Assembly (NCBI GenBank): GCA_036677685.1
Contig: JAVBWA010000039.1
Location: 6,632-70,631 of the forward strand
DNA: 64,000 nt
DNA from: JAQUBU01 sp036677685
Lineage (GTDB): Bacteria; Bacillota; Syntrophomonadia; Syntrophomonadales; Syntrophomonadaceae
Reading direction: 5' to 3'
Part shown: positions 44,430 through 53,513 of the stretch, piece by piece
How the letters are laid out: each line of letters begins with the position of its first letter
Position numbering within the stretch: position 1 is the stretch's first letter
The notes under the pieces: generated by a model
Databases searched by the model: none
What the model saw: the letters and a program-made list of their open reading frames with translations, nothing else
Told to the model about the DNA's origin: nothing
Made by a program: the position numbers and the translations under genes

Positions 44430-45536
44430 CTAAGCTCCCGATTTGCGCGGCAGAAGCTTCTGCAAATCGCGTTCACTCAATACCTCCACGGGTATTATGG
44501 TGGTTAATCCTGAAAGGTCGATTTCATGAGGATGCTGCAAGCGGCGTTGTGATTTGTCTATGATTATTCTAAGGGTTGGTCGTTGTGGGTTTTCTGCATT
44601 AATCTGTGATACTATACCAATCTCTCCGGTATTCAGTTTCAGAAAACTGCCCAGAGGGTAGCTTGCTATATTGGAAATCATTGCGGCCACTATCTTCGGA
44701 TCAAAATAAATATTAGCCATGCGCTTAATTACATTAATTGCCTGGTTAACTTGATAAGCAGGTCGATTCGGACGGTCGGTCATAAGTTCGTCATAAGTAT
44801 TGGCTGCGGCTACAATACGGGCGTACTCGTGTATATTCTGACCTGCAAGCTGTCGGGGGTAGCCCTTGCCATCCCAGCGTTCGTGATGCTGAAATGCGAC
44901 ATGGGCTGATAGCAGTGAAAGATCGCCGTAGTCTCTTATAATAGCATAGCCCAATTCCGGATGCTTGTTCACCAAGGCGGTTTCTTCTTCACTTAAATCA
45001 CCTGCACGATACAGCAGATCCGGATCGATTTTAGATTTGCCAATATCGTGTAGAAGAGCCCCGATGCCCAATTCCCTAAGTTTGGTGTCATTGTAGTTCA
45101 TAGTAATGCCGGTCATGATGGAAAGTGTGCAGACACTTACCGAATGGTAGAAGATCCGGTTGTCCAGGGTTGATATATCGGAAACGCTTAAAAGCACATT
45201 GCTGTTGTCCAGGATTTCGTCCAGCATGTTATTGACCACTTTACGCAAAGCGGCAGTATTGATTTTGCGGTCCTGCTGCAAATTGCTGAAGGTTTTCTTA
45301 ACCAGTTTAACGGTGGTGATTCTGGTCTCCTCGGATATTACGTCTTCTTCATAATCGTCTTCGCCAAAAATAGCATCGCGAATATAAATATAATGAATAC
45401 CGATTTCAAACAGGCGTCTAATATAATATTCATCAAGTTCTACGCCGGCTGTAAGTAAAATATTGCCTTCGCTGTCAATAATACTGCGGCCCAGCAACAT
45501 TCCTTCGTCAGCGTAATTGAGCGGTATTTTCCGCAA
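44430..45536 (-). CDS. HD-GYP cyclic-di-GMP phosphodiesterase
   Basis: About 368 residues. An N-terminal domain of ~120 residues (the DUF3391-like start IPLNYADEGMLLGRSIID) precedes the HD-GYP domain, with LHDIGKSKID (HD at 163-164) and HHERWDGKGYP (217-227). It is followed by a C-terminal segment ending in LKLNTGEIGIVSQ, as in clostridial HD-GYP proteins. It should hydrolyse cyclic di-GMP to GMP. A TTG at 45536 best fits AGGTGG; a GTG three codons earlier overlaps that site. First gene of an operon with the GGDEF protein. Confidence 0.92.
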   Translation of the reverse strand: MRKIPLNYADEGMLLGRSIIDSEGNILLTAGVELDEYYIRRLFEIGIHYIYIRDAIFGEDDYEEDVISEETRITTVKLVKKTFSNLQQDRKINTAALRKVVNNMLDEILDNSNVLLSVSDISTLDNRIFYHSVSVCTLSIMTGITMNYNDTKLRELGIGALLHDIGKSKIDPDLLYRAGDLSEEETALVNKHPELGYAIIRDYGDLSLLSAHVAFQHHERWDGKGYPRQLAGQNIHEYARIVAAANTYDELMTDRPNRPAYQVNQAINVIKRMANIYFDPKIVAAMISNIASYPLGSFLKLNTGEIGIVSQINAENPQRPTLRIIIDKSQRRLQHPHEIDLSGLTTIIPVEVLSERDLQKLLPRKSGA

Positions 45537-45641
45537 AAGAACCACCTGCCCTGTAAAATCTCCATTTTCGAAAAAGCATACAAATTATATCATCGAAACA
45601 TTTTTGATATAACTTAACATATAACGAAAAAAATTATTAAG

Positions 45642-45769
45642 GCTTTTAAAAACTGTGGAGCAGTTTTCAACACACCGCTGCAAGGAGGCGGGAAATAGAA
45701 ATCCACCGTTTGTTTTGTCAAAAAAACTCCGATCATTCAAAAAGCAGGGTATATCTTTTCGCCTCCTTT
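45642..45769 (+). repeat. Dispersed structured repeat, copy 7 (tandem left unit)
   Basis: Hairpin AAAACTG/CAGTTTT instead of the usual GAAACTG/CAGTTTC, core CACACCGCTGCAAGGAGGCG and closing CGCCTCCTT. Here the closing stem reads AAGGAGGCG (45682-45690) with CGCCTCCTT (45760-45768): both strands changed together relative to the AACGAGGCG/CGCCTCGTT consensus. Confidence 0.88.
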
Positions 45770-45903
45770 AAGCATCAAAAAAACTGTGGAGCAGTTTTCA
45801 ACACACCGCTGCAACGAGGCGGGGAATTGGAACCCACTATCTTTTTTATAAAAAATAATCATACCGGCCAAAGAAGCGAAGGACATCTTTCCGCCTCGTT
45901 ATA
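45767..45903 (+). repeat. Dispersed structured repeat, copy 8 (tandem right unit)
   Basis: Begins with the TTTAAGCATC motif that overlaps the end of copy 7. Hairpin AAAACTG/CAGTTTT, core CACACCGCTGCAACGAGGCG and closing CCGCCTCGTTA. The final TTA (45899-45901) is the stop codon of the opposing 58-residue gene. Confidence 0.88.
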
Positions 45904-46075
45904 ATGGTTCGTAGAAGCATTTTTTAGGGGAATGTATTTTGCCCTCGGTTTTTAATTTTTTAATCGTTTTGTCAACTTCCTTTTTGTCCAAACCGGAAGC
46001 TTCGGCAAGTGCCTTGGTACCCAAAGGCTGCCCTGCTTTCTTGAAGGCATCCATTATTTTGGCTTCATTATCCAT
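45899..46075 (-). CDS. 58-residue winged-helix-like protein
   Basis: A small gene whose product reads as one winged-helix unit: AKIMDAFKKAGQPLGTKALA, then EASGLDKKEVDKTIKKLKTE, then the wing GKIHSPKKCFYEPL. Similar short proteins occur in clostridia annotated as MarR-like or as small regulators. AGTGAAAAGGA lies just before the ATG at 46075. Its TAA stop is contributed by repeat copy 8. A role in DNA binding is inferred from pattern. Confidence 0.75.
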   Translation of the reverse strand: MDNEAKIMDAFKKAGQPLGTKALAEASGLDKKEVDKTIKKLKTEGKIHSPKKCFYEPL

Positions 46076-46130
46076 TCCTTTTCACTTCCTATCAAAGATA
46101 TAAACAAACCACCATATTATATTATATCAC

Positions 46131-46172
46131 AATACAAAAGGGGTTCCTTTTAACAGGAACCCCTTTTGTATT
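46131..46172. terminator. Very strong bidirectional hairpin
   Basis: A 17-bp perfect stem, AATACAAAAGGGGTTCC (46131-46147) and GGAACCCCTTTTGTATT (46156-46172), with an 8-nt loop. It lies just after the end of the minus-strand sigma-factor operon and before the small gene. Confidence 0.8.
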
Positions 46173-46181
46173 ATTTAATAA

Positions 46182-47165
46182 CTATTTTACTTTTTTCAGA
46201 ACATAGTAATCAGGCTGTAAACCACTATAGATATACCCACCGTTCTTCCATTCATAAAATAAATAGGTGTCGCTGCCCATTTCCTTTATTTCATACTTGC
46301 TGGCCACTTTACCCTTCTTGTCGACTATCAAGCCTTTGGTCCAGGTCAGCAAATCATCCGGCATTTTTTTCTCTGAGGTCATCACGCCTATTTTACCGTT
46401 TTCGGCTATATCAAAACGTGTCAGGAAGAGTTCCCCCCTTGATACTCTGGTGCCGGGTTTAAATTCGTCTATGGCTGGAACAAAATCCACGCTTTCCCAG
46501 CTTCCCAGCAACTGCGGGTCATTTACAAACGGGTAGTCTATCTTGTCGCTCCTGGCTGCTAGTTTGTACTTGGAATAATCCTCGTTATTTACTTGCTTCA
46601 GCACAAAGTAGGGCGGGTCCATATGAAAGAAGATATAATCGCCGCACTTCCATTCAAAGAACATGTAATTTATACCGTCTATTTCCTTTATACTATATTT
46701 ACTGTTGGTTTTCTGTTCTTTGTCCAAGGCCATTCCTTTGGTCCAGGTAAACCTGGAAGGACTGAGTTTTCCATTGCCTTTATTAATGGCTATAAGCGTA
46801 CTACCATCCTTCATGAAAGCCAGTTGTTTGAGAAATAGAGGATCCTCGGAAAAATGCTTGCCCGGCACAAATTGTTCGGGTTGATCGACCAGATCAACGG
46901 ACTCCCACAAACCGATTACACTGGGGTCATTAACAAAAGGATAATCGATTTTATCCTCGATAGCGGCAAAACTAAATCCTACCGTTAACAATACCACCAG
47001 GGAAAGCAGAGCCGCCATGGGAACCACCACCATTTTCTTAAAACTAAAGCGTTTCCTGCCGGTATTTTGATGCTGCTCCCATACTGAACTGAATTCTATT
47101 GATGGTGAAGCATCATCCAGATTATTGCTAAAAACCGGTTTGATTTTCGAATTAAACGATGCCAT
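46182..47165 (-). CDS. Membrane protein partner of ECF sigma factor, duplicated sensor domain
   Basis: 327 residues. A cytoplasmic N-terminus of about 44 residues, one membrane helix (45-67) and two extracytoplasmic repeats. Unit 1 begins KIDYPFVNDPSVIGLWESVD (about 72) and unit 2 KIDYPFVNDPQLLGSWESVD (about 212); both contain FTWTKG or LTWTKG and end YYVLKK or YFVLKQ. Repeats of this type are known as the C-terminal extracellular part of BlaR1-like proteins and resemble lipocalin-like folds. The N-terminus is short for a classic anti-sigma domain, so anti-sigma function is inference. It overlaps the sigma gene by 14 nt. ATG 47165 follows AAGGAGATGATT. Confidence 0.78.
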   Translation of the reverse strand: MASFNSKIKPVFSNNLDDASPSIEFSSVWEQHQNTGRKRFSFKKMVVVPMAALLSLVVLLTVGFSFAAIEDKIDYPFVNDPSVIGLWESVDLVDQPEQFVPGKHFSEDPLFLKQLAFMKDGSTLIAINKGNGKLSPSRFTWTKGMALDKEQKTNSKYSIKEIDGINYMFFEWKCGDYIFFHMDPPYFVLKQVNNEDYSKYKLAARSDKIDYPFVNDPQLLGSWESVDFVPAIDEFKPGTRVSRGELFLTRFDIAENGKIGVMTSEKKMPDDLLTWTKGLIVDKKGKVASKYEIKEMGSDTYLFYEWKNGGYIYSGLQPDYYVLKKVK

Positions 47166-47694
47166 ACAAATCATCTCCTTCTTTTAATAGCAAAAGGCTG
47201 CTCTCCTGCAGTTGTTTTTGCAAGGTATTTAACGCGGAGTTCAAGCGGGACTTGCAAGTCCCCAGTGGTATGCCTAAAATTGCTGCTGTTTCATGCAATT
47301 TCAGCTCCAGATAATAATGCAGTACAATGACTTCCCGGCTTTTCAAAGTGAGTTTGTTGATTTCCTGCCATAATTCCGCTGCCAGTTCATTTTTTAGTAT
47401 CCTTTCTTCGACCGGATTGAAGTCACCGCGCTCAGGCGGTTCACCGAACAAATCAAGCCATTTCTGTTTTCGCAAGGTATTCCGCGTAATATTCACGGCT
47501 ATTTTATATATCCAGGGGTATATGGGACGCGTTGAATCATAACTGCCATATTTTTTGAACACCTGCAAAAAAGTGTCCTGTGTAATGTCATCAGCCAACG
47601 ATGAAGATTTGGATAGAAATAATGCCAACCGGTATACCGAAGGCGAATAATTGCGGAAAATCGCTTCTGCTTGTTCCTGGCTGATATATTTCAT
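47152..47694 (-). CDS. ECF RNA polymerase sigma factor
   Basis: 180 residues with sigma-2 (about 10-80, including DDITQDTFLQVFKKY) and sigma-4 (115-170, LTLKSREVIVLHYYLELKLHETAAILGIPLGTCKSRLN). It directs polymerase to stress-specific promoters. AAAGGAGGGC precedes ATG 47694. The upstream sequence CGAACCTTTTTTAACCTTCAGGTTTATACA may contain its own promoter, which is usual for ECF operons, but this is unproven. Confidence 0.92.
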   Translation of the reverse strand: MKYISQEQAEAIFRNYSPSVYRLALFLSKSSSLADDITQDTFLQVFKKYGSYDSTRPIYPWIYKIAVNITRNTLRKQKWLDLFGEPPERGDFNPVEERILKNELAAELWQEINKLTLKSREVIVLHYYLELKLHETAAILGIPLGTCKSRLNSALNTLQKQLQESSLLLLKEGDDLYGIV

Positions 47695-48317
47695 ATAAAC
47701 TGCCCTCCTTTCAGATATATAAATGTATAAACCTGAAGGTTAAAAAAGGTTCGATAATCCTTAAAAAATTTCATTGCCATCAAATACCACTTTAAAATAA
47801 ATAATAGTATAATGAGCAAGTAATGATATATCCTTTTTATTTTGCTATAATTAGTGAAACAAAGCACTTTCTTCTACAAAATTCGTTTGCCACAAAATAT
47901 CAAATTCTTTCAACAAAAATGAAAGTATGTTCTTAATGCAGTACTTAAAAGAACATGCTTTTTATATTGGACAAAGATAGAAAGTAATATTATTTACGGG
48001 GTTTTAGAGAATTAAATTAATAAACAAATGTTTATTAATAACAATAAGGATGCAAAAACCTCATGATGTCTTAGATGACGGACTAAACACAAGTAAATAA
48101 AGTTTGCCCAAAATCAAATGCAGTGATTGTTGCCCTTTTTATTGGTTTTTATAAATGACCTTAAATAAATCAAAAAATGATATTAGCGTGAAGGAATAAA
48201 TAAAGTAATTGTAGAACTGTCCAAGTATTTTGTGTTTAGAGTAAATATTAGCCATTTTATTGCTTGGACTTAATTAACATTCTTCTGGGTGAATAGACAC
48301 CGGGAAAGGATTATAAA
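47695..48317. other. Long divergent intergenic region
   Basis: 623 nt of AT-rich sequence between the ECF operon and the PocR-PAS kinase. GAACCT-17 nt-TATACA on the minus strand near 47723-47751 could be the ECF promoter. The rest holds short A/T runs and the palindromic TAAACAAATGTTTA (48021-48034). I found no gene or repeat copy in it. Confidence 0.4.
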
Positions 48318-51300
48318 ATGGATTGTTCCTTTCATAATTTAGTAGACATTAAAAAAGTACAAAAAATGCTTGATGTATTCTCGCGTTTTGCCGGGGTTAA
48401 TGTTGCCGTTTTTGATACTGACGGCCTGGTTGTGCCTGAAGCAGGATGGCAAAAAATATGCAGTGAATTTCACCAGCAAAATTCAGTCAGCGCTGAATTA
48501 TGTCGTAATAGTTATATAAATATGAACGATTTTGTTGAGGAAGAAGATATAAATATCAGTACATGTCCCAATGGTTTGATCCATGCGTCGGCACCTGTAA
48601 TAATCAAAGGCGAACATGTAGCAACTGTGATTGCCAGCCAGTTCCTCTTAATCTCACCTGACCTGGAGGATTTTAAGGCAAGGGCCAGGCAGTATGGATA
48701 TGATGAAGCGGAATATATAAAGGCAGTTAATGAATTACCGGTTATTTCTCAAAATCATCTGGATAGAATAAGTGAATTTCTTAAAGTATTCGCAGGAATG
48801 TTAACTGATTTGGGCTTGGAAAGATTGATTCAATTGCAGGACTTGCAAAAAGAACTGCATGAGAGCGAAAAAATGTACCGTCAACTATTTGACAACGCGG
48901 CTATAATGCTTTTCACCACAGATATGGAGGGGCGTTTCACCAGTGCCAATAAATACGCTTTTGACTATTTTGACTATGATTTGGAACAGATGTGCAGTAA
49001 GAGTATTTTTGATCTGGTTTCTCCTGAAGACATAGACATGATTAGAACGAAAATTGATGAAAAGATTGCCGGTATTGACATAACCACCTATAACACTGAA
49101 ATTACTGACCCAACAGGTAACAAAAAAGTTATTGAGCTTAATACCCGATTGATCTATGAAGGTGATAAACCGGTAGGTATTCAGGGAGCCGGCCGGGACA
49201 TAACTGAACAAAAACGTATCCAGGAAGCTCTTGAAGCCAGCGAGCAGAAGTTTCGAACTCTGGCTGAAGATAGTGCAGCCATTGTGTACATTTTAAAAGG
49301 TGATCGTTTTGTTTATGTTAATCCAGCTTTGGTTAAACTTACCGCTTTCAGTGAAACAGAATTGCTTAATATGAATTTTTGGGATGTAGTCCACCCTGAC
49401 TTCAGGAAAATAGCCAGGCAAAGAGGTCTGGACCGGCAGCGCGGATTTGTAGTTCCTGCTGCTTATGAACTTAAACTAATAAACAAAAAATATGGAGCGG
49501 TTTGGATTTACCTGACTGGCAGCCGAATTATATATGAAGGCGAACCGGCAGTTATGGCATCCGCTATTGACATAACTGAACTTAAACACGGACAGGAAGC
49601 TTTACAGGAATCCCAAACCTTGCTCGATCATATTATCAACTTTTTGCCTGATGCAGCACTGGTTATTAATTCGGAGGGGAAAATATTGTCATGGAACCGG
49701 GCCATGGTGAAATTAACGGGTTTTAAAGCACAAAATATGTTGGGCAAAAGCAATTTTGAGCATGCTCTTCCCTTCTACGGCGAGCGCCGCCCCATGTTAA
49801 TTGATCTGGTACTTGAGCCGGATGAAGTAATCCGCCAGTATTATCCTTTAATGAGCTGGGTTGATGACAATCTGGCGGCTGAATTCTTCATTCCGACTTT
49901 CGGTTCCGGTGGAGCATTTATTTGGGGATTTGCCACCCCCCTGTATAATTCGCGGGGTGAAATAATAGGAGCTATTGAAACCATCCGTGATGTTACCGAG
50001 CGCAAACAATTGGAGACTGAATTAATAAACCAGGCCGAATCTTTGAAAATGATTTTGGAACAATCGCCAACCGGTACAGCTATTCTCGATAAAGATCAGA
50101 AATTCGTTTTCATAAACCAGCGGCTTACAGAAATAACCGGTTATTCTCTTGAAGACATACCGACTATGGAGGCTTGGGAGCAAAAAGCATATCCCAACGA
50201 AAATTCCCGAAAATCTTTACATAACGGATGGCAAGAACATTTGGCAGCCAGGAAAAGGGCACAAGGTGTTGCAAGAGTTCACTGCAAAAATGGTAAAGTA
50301 AAAGATGTGGAATTCCATGGCATCAAATTACCTGACCAGCGTACTATAGTATCCGCTTGGGATATAACCTGGCAAAAACAGGTTGAAGAAACTCTAAGAG
50401 CCGGAGAGCAGCGGTTCAAAGCACTTTCCGATGCCAGCTTTGAGGGAATAATCTTCAGTGAAGATGGAATATGTGTCGAGGTAAATCATAAAGTAGTTGA
50501 AATGTTTGCTTATGAGCAACAGGAATTAATCGGCATGCATATTCTTGATTTAACTGCTCCGGATGCACGGGAAATTGTTAGGAATTATTTAAATAAAAAT
50601 TATGAACTACCTTATGAAGCTATAGGTCTCCGAAAGGACGGCAGTCATATTCCCATTCAAATTCAGGGGAGGATGTTTGAATACCAGAACCGTATTATAA
50701 GAGCCTCAGCTATATGGGACTTGAGTGGACATCAGGAAGTCGAGGCTGAATTATTCAGGCAGAGACAAAACCTCCAGGCATTGTTTTATAATTCACCTGA
50801 TGCTATTGCTTTATGTGATGTCGAGAAAATCATTGTTGATTTAAATCCTCAGTTTACTAATATGTTTGCTTATACCCTGGAAGATTGTGAGGGGAAACAG
50901 CTTAATGAACTGATAGTACCAGAAGAGTACAATGAAGAATACTTTGAACATCGCGACCTGGTTTTAGCCGGAGAAGCTGCTCAAAAAGAAACGATACGCA
51001 TGGACAAAAACGGCAGAAAATTCGCCGTTATCTTAAAGACCATACCTATTTCCGACAGTTATTTTTACGCAATGTATTCCGACATAACTGAACGCAAAAA
51101 GGCTGAAGAAACTATAAATGAACAGCTTAAGGAACTCGAAGCCAAAAACGCTGAAATGGAACGTTTCACCTATACGGTTTCGCATGATCTGCGCAGTCCC
51201 CTTATTACCATTAAAGGTTTTGCAGGACTTTTGATGGATGATATGAACATGGGCAATCAGCATAACCTTGAAAAAGATTTGCAGCGAATAATCAGTGCCG

Positions 51301-51818
51301 CTGACAAGATGGATGATTTACTCCGTGACTTGCTTGAATTATCTCGCATTGGACGCATGCTTAATGAATTCAGCACTTTTTCCATGACCCAAATAGCTAA
51401 CGAAGTCGCCGAACTGCTGACCGGCAGTTTGCAGGAGCAAGGAGTTACACTTATCATCGCACCAGATATGCCGGTAGTGAATGCCGACCGGGTAAGAATT
51501 CGCGAAGTTTTACAAAACATCTTGGAGAATGCTGTAAAATTTATGGGAGATCAAAGCCAGCCTAGAATTGAGGTAGGCTGGAAAGATGGTAAGAAGGAGT
51601 GGCGTTTCTTCATACGCGATAATGGGATAGGGGTTGAATCCCGTTACCATGACAGTATTTTTGGGCTTTTTAACAAGCTTGACGCCAACTGTGAAGGAAC
51701 CGGAATAGGCCTTTCACTGGCTAAAAGAATAATTGAATTTCATCATGGACGTATATGGGTGGAATCTACCGGTTCCGGACAGGGTTCAATTTTCCATTTC
51801 ACTCTACCCAAAACATAG
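48318..51818 (+). CDS. PocR - six PAS - histidine kinase
   Basis: 1166 residues, soluble. PocR sensor at about 5-175 with the Cys-containing STCPNGLIHASA and GYDEAEYIKAVNELPVI. Six PAS domains follow at about 182-300, 305-425, 430-565, 570-690, 695-810 and 815-930. A coiled-coil linker leads to HisKA with YTVSHDLRSPLITIKG (His956) and the ATPase domain with RDNGIGV and GTGIGLSLAKRI. The third PAS carries the LPFYGERRP insertion also present in the kinase at 8534. It is followed by two response regulators on the same strand, which are its likely partners. Confidence 0.92.
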   Translation: MDCSFHNLVDIKKVQKMLDVFSRFAGVNVAVFDTDGLVVPEAGWQKICSEFHQQNSVSAELCRNSYINMNDFVEEEDINISTCPNGLIHASAPVIIKGEHVATVIASQFLLISPDLEDFKARARQYGYDEAEYIKAVNELPVISQNHLDRISEFLKVFAGMLTDLGLERLIQLQDLQKELHESEKMYRQLFDNAAIMLFTTDMEGRFTSANKYAFDYFDYDLEQMCSKSIFDLVSPEDIDMIRTKIDEKIAGIDITTYNTEITDPTGNKKVIELNTRLIYEGDKPVGIQGAGRDITEQKRIQEALEASEQKFRTLAEDSAAIVYILKGDRFVYVNPALVKLTAFSETELLNMNFWDVVHPDFRKIARQRGLDRQRGFVVPAAYELKLINKKYGAVWIYLTGSRIIYEGEPAVMASAIDITELKHGQEALQESQTLLDHIINFLPDAALVINSEGKILSWNRAMVKLTGFKAQNMLGKSNFEHALPFYGERRPMLIDLVLEPDEVIRQYYPLMSWVDDNLAAEFFIPTFGSGGAFIWGFATPLYNSRGEIIGAIETIRDVTERKQLETELINQAESLKMILEQSPTGTAILDKDQKFVFINQRLTEITGYSLEDIPTMEAWEQKAYPNENSRKSLHNGWQEHLAARKRAQGVARVHCKNGKVKDVEFHGIKLPDQRTIVSAWDITWQKQVEETLRAGEQRFKALSDASFEGIIFSEDGICVEVNHKVVEMFAYEQQELIGMHILDLTAPDAREIVRNYLNKNYELPYEAIGLRKDGSHIPIQIQGRMFEYQNRIIRASAIWDLSGHQEVEAELFRQRQNLQALFYNSPDAIALCDVEKIIVDLNPQFTNMFAYTLEDCEGKQLNELIVPEEYNEEYFEHRDLVLAGEAAQKETIRMDKNGRKFAVILKTIPISDSYFYAMYSDITERKKAEETINEQLKELEAKNAEMERFTYTVSHDLRSPLITIKGFAGLLMDDMNMGNQHNLEKDLQRIISAADKMDDLLRDLLELSRIGRMLNEFSTFSMTQIANEVAELLTGSLQEQGVTLIIAPDMPVVNADRVRIREVLQNILENAVKFMGDQSQPRIEVGWKDGKKEWRFFIRDNGIGVESRYHDSIFGLFNKLDANCEGTGIGLSLAKRIIEFHHGRIWVESTGSGQGSIFHFTLPKT

Positions 51819-51970
51819 GTAAATGAAAAACAACAACCCCAAAATGGGGACATTCCCCGAGGGAAACCTTAAGGCCTATAAGCTGACAAGTATTTTCATT
51901 AAGGTAGCTGAGAAGTAAATCGAAGTAATAAGGGGTGTGTCCCCTTACATTAAAGGAGGATTTTCTGGTA

Positions 51971-52414
51971 ATGAAGGGTGAACCGCTGGTAATTCTATTA
52001 GTTGAGGACAATGAGGACCATGCCGAACTGGTTAAACGTCAATTTCAGGTGCACCGGATTGCGAATCGAATTATACACGTGAGTGATGGTGAAGAGGCTC
52101 TGGATTATCTATTTCAAAAGGGCAAGTACTCCGATTCAATTTCATATCCATTACCTAATTTGATTTTGCTTGATTTAAGGCTGCCGAAGTTGGATGGCTT
52201 GAGTGTGCTGGCGGAAATAAAAAAGGCCGAGCACCTGCAGATAATACCGACTGTAGTACTTACCTCTTCGGAATCTGAAAAAGATATAAGTTCTGCTTAT
52301 AGAAATCATGTCAACAGTTTTTTGGTTAAACCAATCGATTTTAAAAAGTTCGCTGCTTTGATGGACGAGCTCGGCATGTACTGGTTGGGATGGAATACCA
52401 ATCCCTATAAATAG
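51971..52414 (+). CDS. Stand-alone receiver, Rcp1-type response regulator
   Basis: 147 residues, receiver only. ILLVEDNEDHAELVKRQF, phospho-acceptor in LILLDLRLPKLDG and FLVKPIDF are typical of the single-domain regulators that accompany phytochrome-like or multi-PAS kinases. It has no output domain and so acts by protein contact or as a phosphate sink. ATG 51971 lies about ten nt after GGAGGA. It sits 152 nt after the kinase and 50 nt before the next regulator. Confidence 0.88.
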   Translation: MKGEPLVILLVEDNEDHAELVKRQFQVHRIANRIIHVSDGEEALDYLFQKGKYSDSISYPLPNLILLDLRLPKLDGLSVLAEIKKAEHLQIIPTVVLTSSESEKDISSAYRNHVNSFLVKPIDFKKFAALMDELGMYWLGWNTNPYK

Positions 52415-52464
52415 CCAATAGTCTTATATGGTTGGTGAGGTAAAGATAACAGGGGGGAAGAGCA

Positions 52465-53469
52465 TTGAAACATGTGGTCAATGTGTTAATTGTTGATGAT
52501 GATGAAGCGCATATTGAATTAATAAAACGGGCTTTTGATTCGCACCGGGCCAAATTCAATTTGGCAACCCAATCCACGCTGGCTGGAGCCCGTTTATATA
52601 TGCAGGGCAACATTCCCGACATAGTAATTTGCGATTGGATGCTTCCGGATGGAACCGGTATAGAGTTGTTATCCAACAACCGGGAAAATAGTTTCTTCCC
52701 GGTAGTACTTATGACCAGTCATGGTAATGAGGAACTTGCAGTCGGTGCGATGAAAGCAGGGGCTCTCGATTACATAGTTAAATCCCCGGATACCTTTGCC
52801 AACATGCCGGATTTTGTGGTGCGTGCTCAACGCGAATGGAAGCATATTGTTGCCCGGCGCGAAGCGGAAATCAAACTCCAACAGGTGCTTCTTCAGACCG
52901 TGGAGAGCTTGTCAATGATGGTAGAAAAACGAGACCCGTATACAGCCGGTCATCAGAAAAAAGTCTGCCAGTTGGCCTGTGCAATTGCAGCGGCCATGAA
53001 ACTTGATGAAAAATCCCAGACCGGTATATATATCGCATCTATATTGCACGATATCGGCAAAATATCTATTCCTGCTGAATACTTAAGTAAACCGGGGACC
53101 CTTGATCCGGTTGAGTTTACGATAATAAAATCGCATCCGCAGATAGCCTATGAGATGTTAAAATCCATAGATTTCGATTCACCGGTTATGAAAATTGTCC
53201 AGCAGCACCATGAAAAGTGCAATGGCAGCGGCTATCCCTTTGGCCTGAAATGTTCGGATATATTGTTGGAAGCTCGAATTATTACGGTAGCCGATGTAGT
53301 CGAAGCTATTTCTTCGCACCGTCCTTATCGGCCCGCCCTGGGTATAGATGTAGCTTTGGAGGAAATATCTTCTAATGCGGGAGAACTATATGATCCGGAG
53401 GTAGTCAAGGTTTGTCTGGAACTATTTAAAGCTGGTTTTAAATTCAAAACCTTTAAGAATATAAAGTGA
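52465..53469 (+). CDS. Response regulator with HD-GYP output
   Basis: 334 residues. Receiver at 1-125 (phospho-acceptor Asp57 in ICDWMLPDG, K near 105), then HD-GYP at 140-330 with LHDIGK (HD 194-195) and HHEKCNGSGYP (247-257). The metal ligands are intact even though the Trp-Asp usually found after HHE is Cys-Asn. RpfG-like regulators of this form couple phosphorelay input to cyclic-di-GMP breakdown. The start is TTG with GGGGGGAAG upstream. It follows the kinase and the stand-alone receiver, so the three form a phosphorelay. Confidence 0.92.
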   Translation: MKHVVNVLIVDDDEAHIELIKRAFDSHRAKFNLATQSTLAGARLYMQGNIPDIVICDWMLPDGTGIELLSNNRENSFFPVVLMTSHGNEELAVGAMKAGALDYIVKSPDTFANMPDFVVRAQREWKHIVARREAEIKLQQVLLQTVESLSMMVEKRDPYTAGHQKKVCQLACAIAAAMKLDEKSQTGIYIASILHDIGKISIPAEYLSKPGTLDPVEFTIIKSHPQIAYEMLKSIDFDSPVMKIVQQHHEKCNGSGYPFGLKCSDILLEARIITVADVVEAISSHRPYRPALGIDVALEEISSNAGELYDPEVVKVCLELFKAGFKFKTFKNIK

Positions 53470-53513
53470 AAAGCAAAGTTTAAGAATATTAAAGTGCTTC
53501 AGTTAAATCCCGG

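Noticed and set aside
45642..45903. Tandem copies as a CRISPR-like array
   Set aside because: Units are ~130 nt with internal hairpins, only two are adjacent, there are no spacers, and no cas genes are present.
48021..48034. TAAACAAATGTTTA palindrome as an operator upstream of the PocR kinase
   Set aside because: It is a single short AT-rich palindrome far from the start codon (about 280 nt) and could occur by chance.
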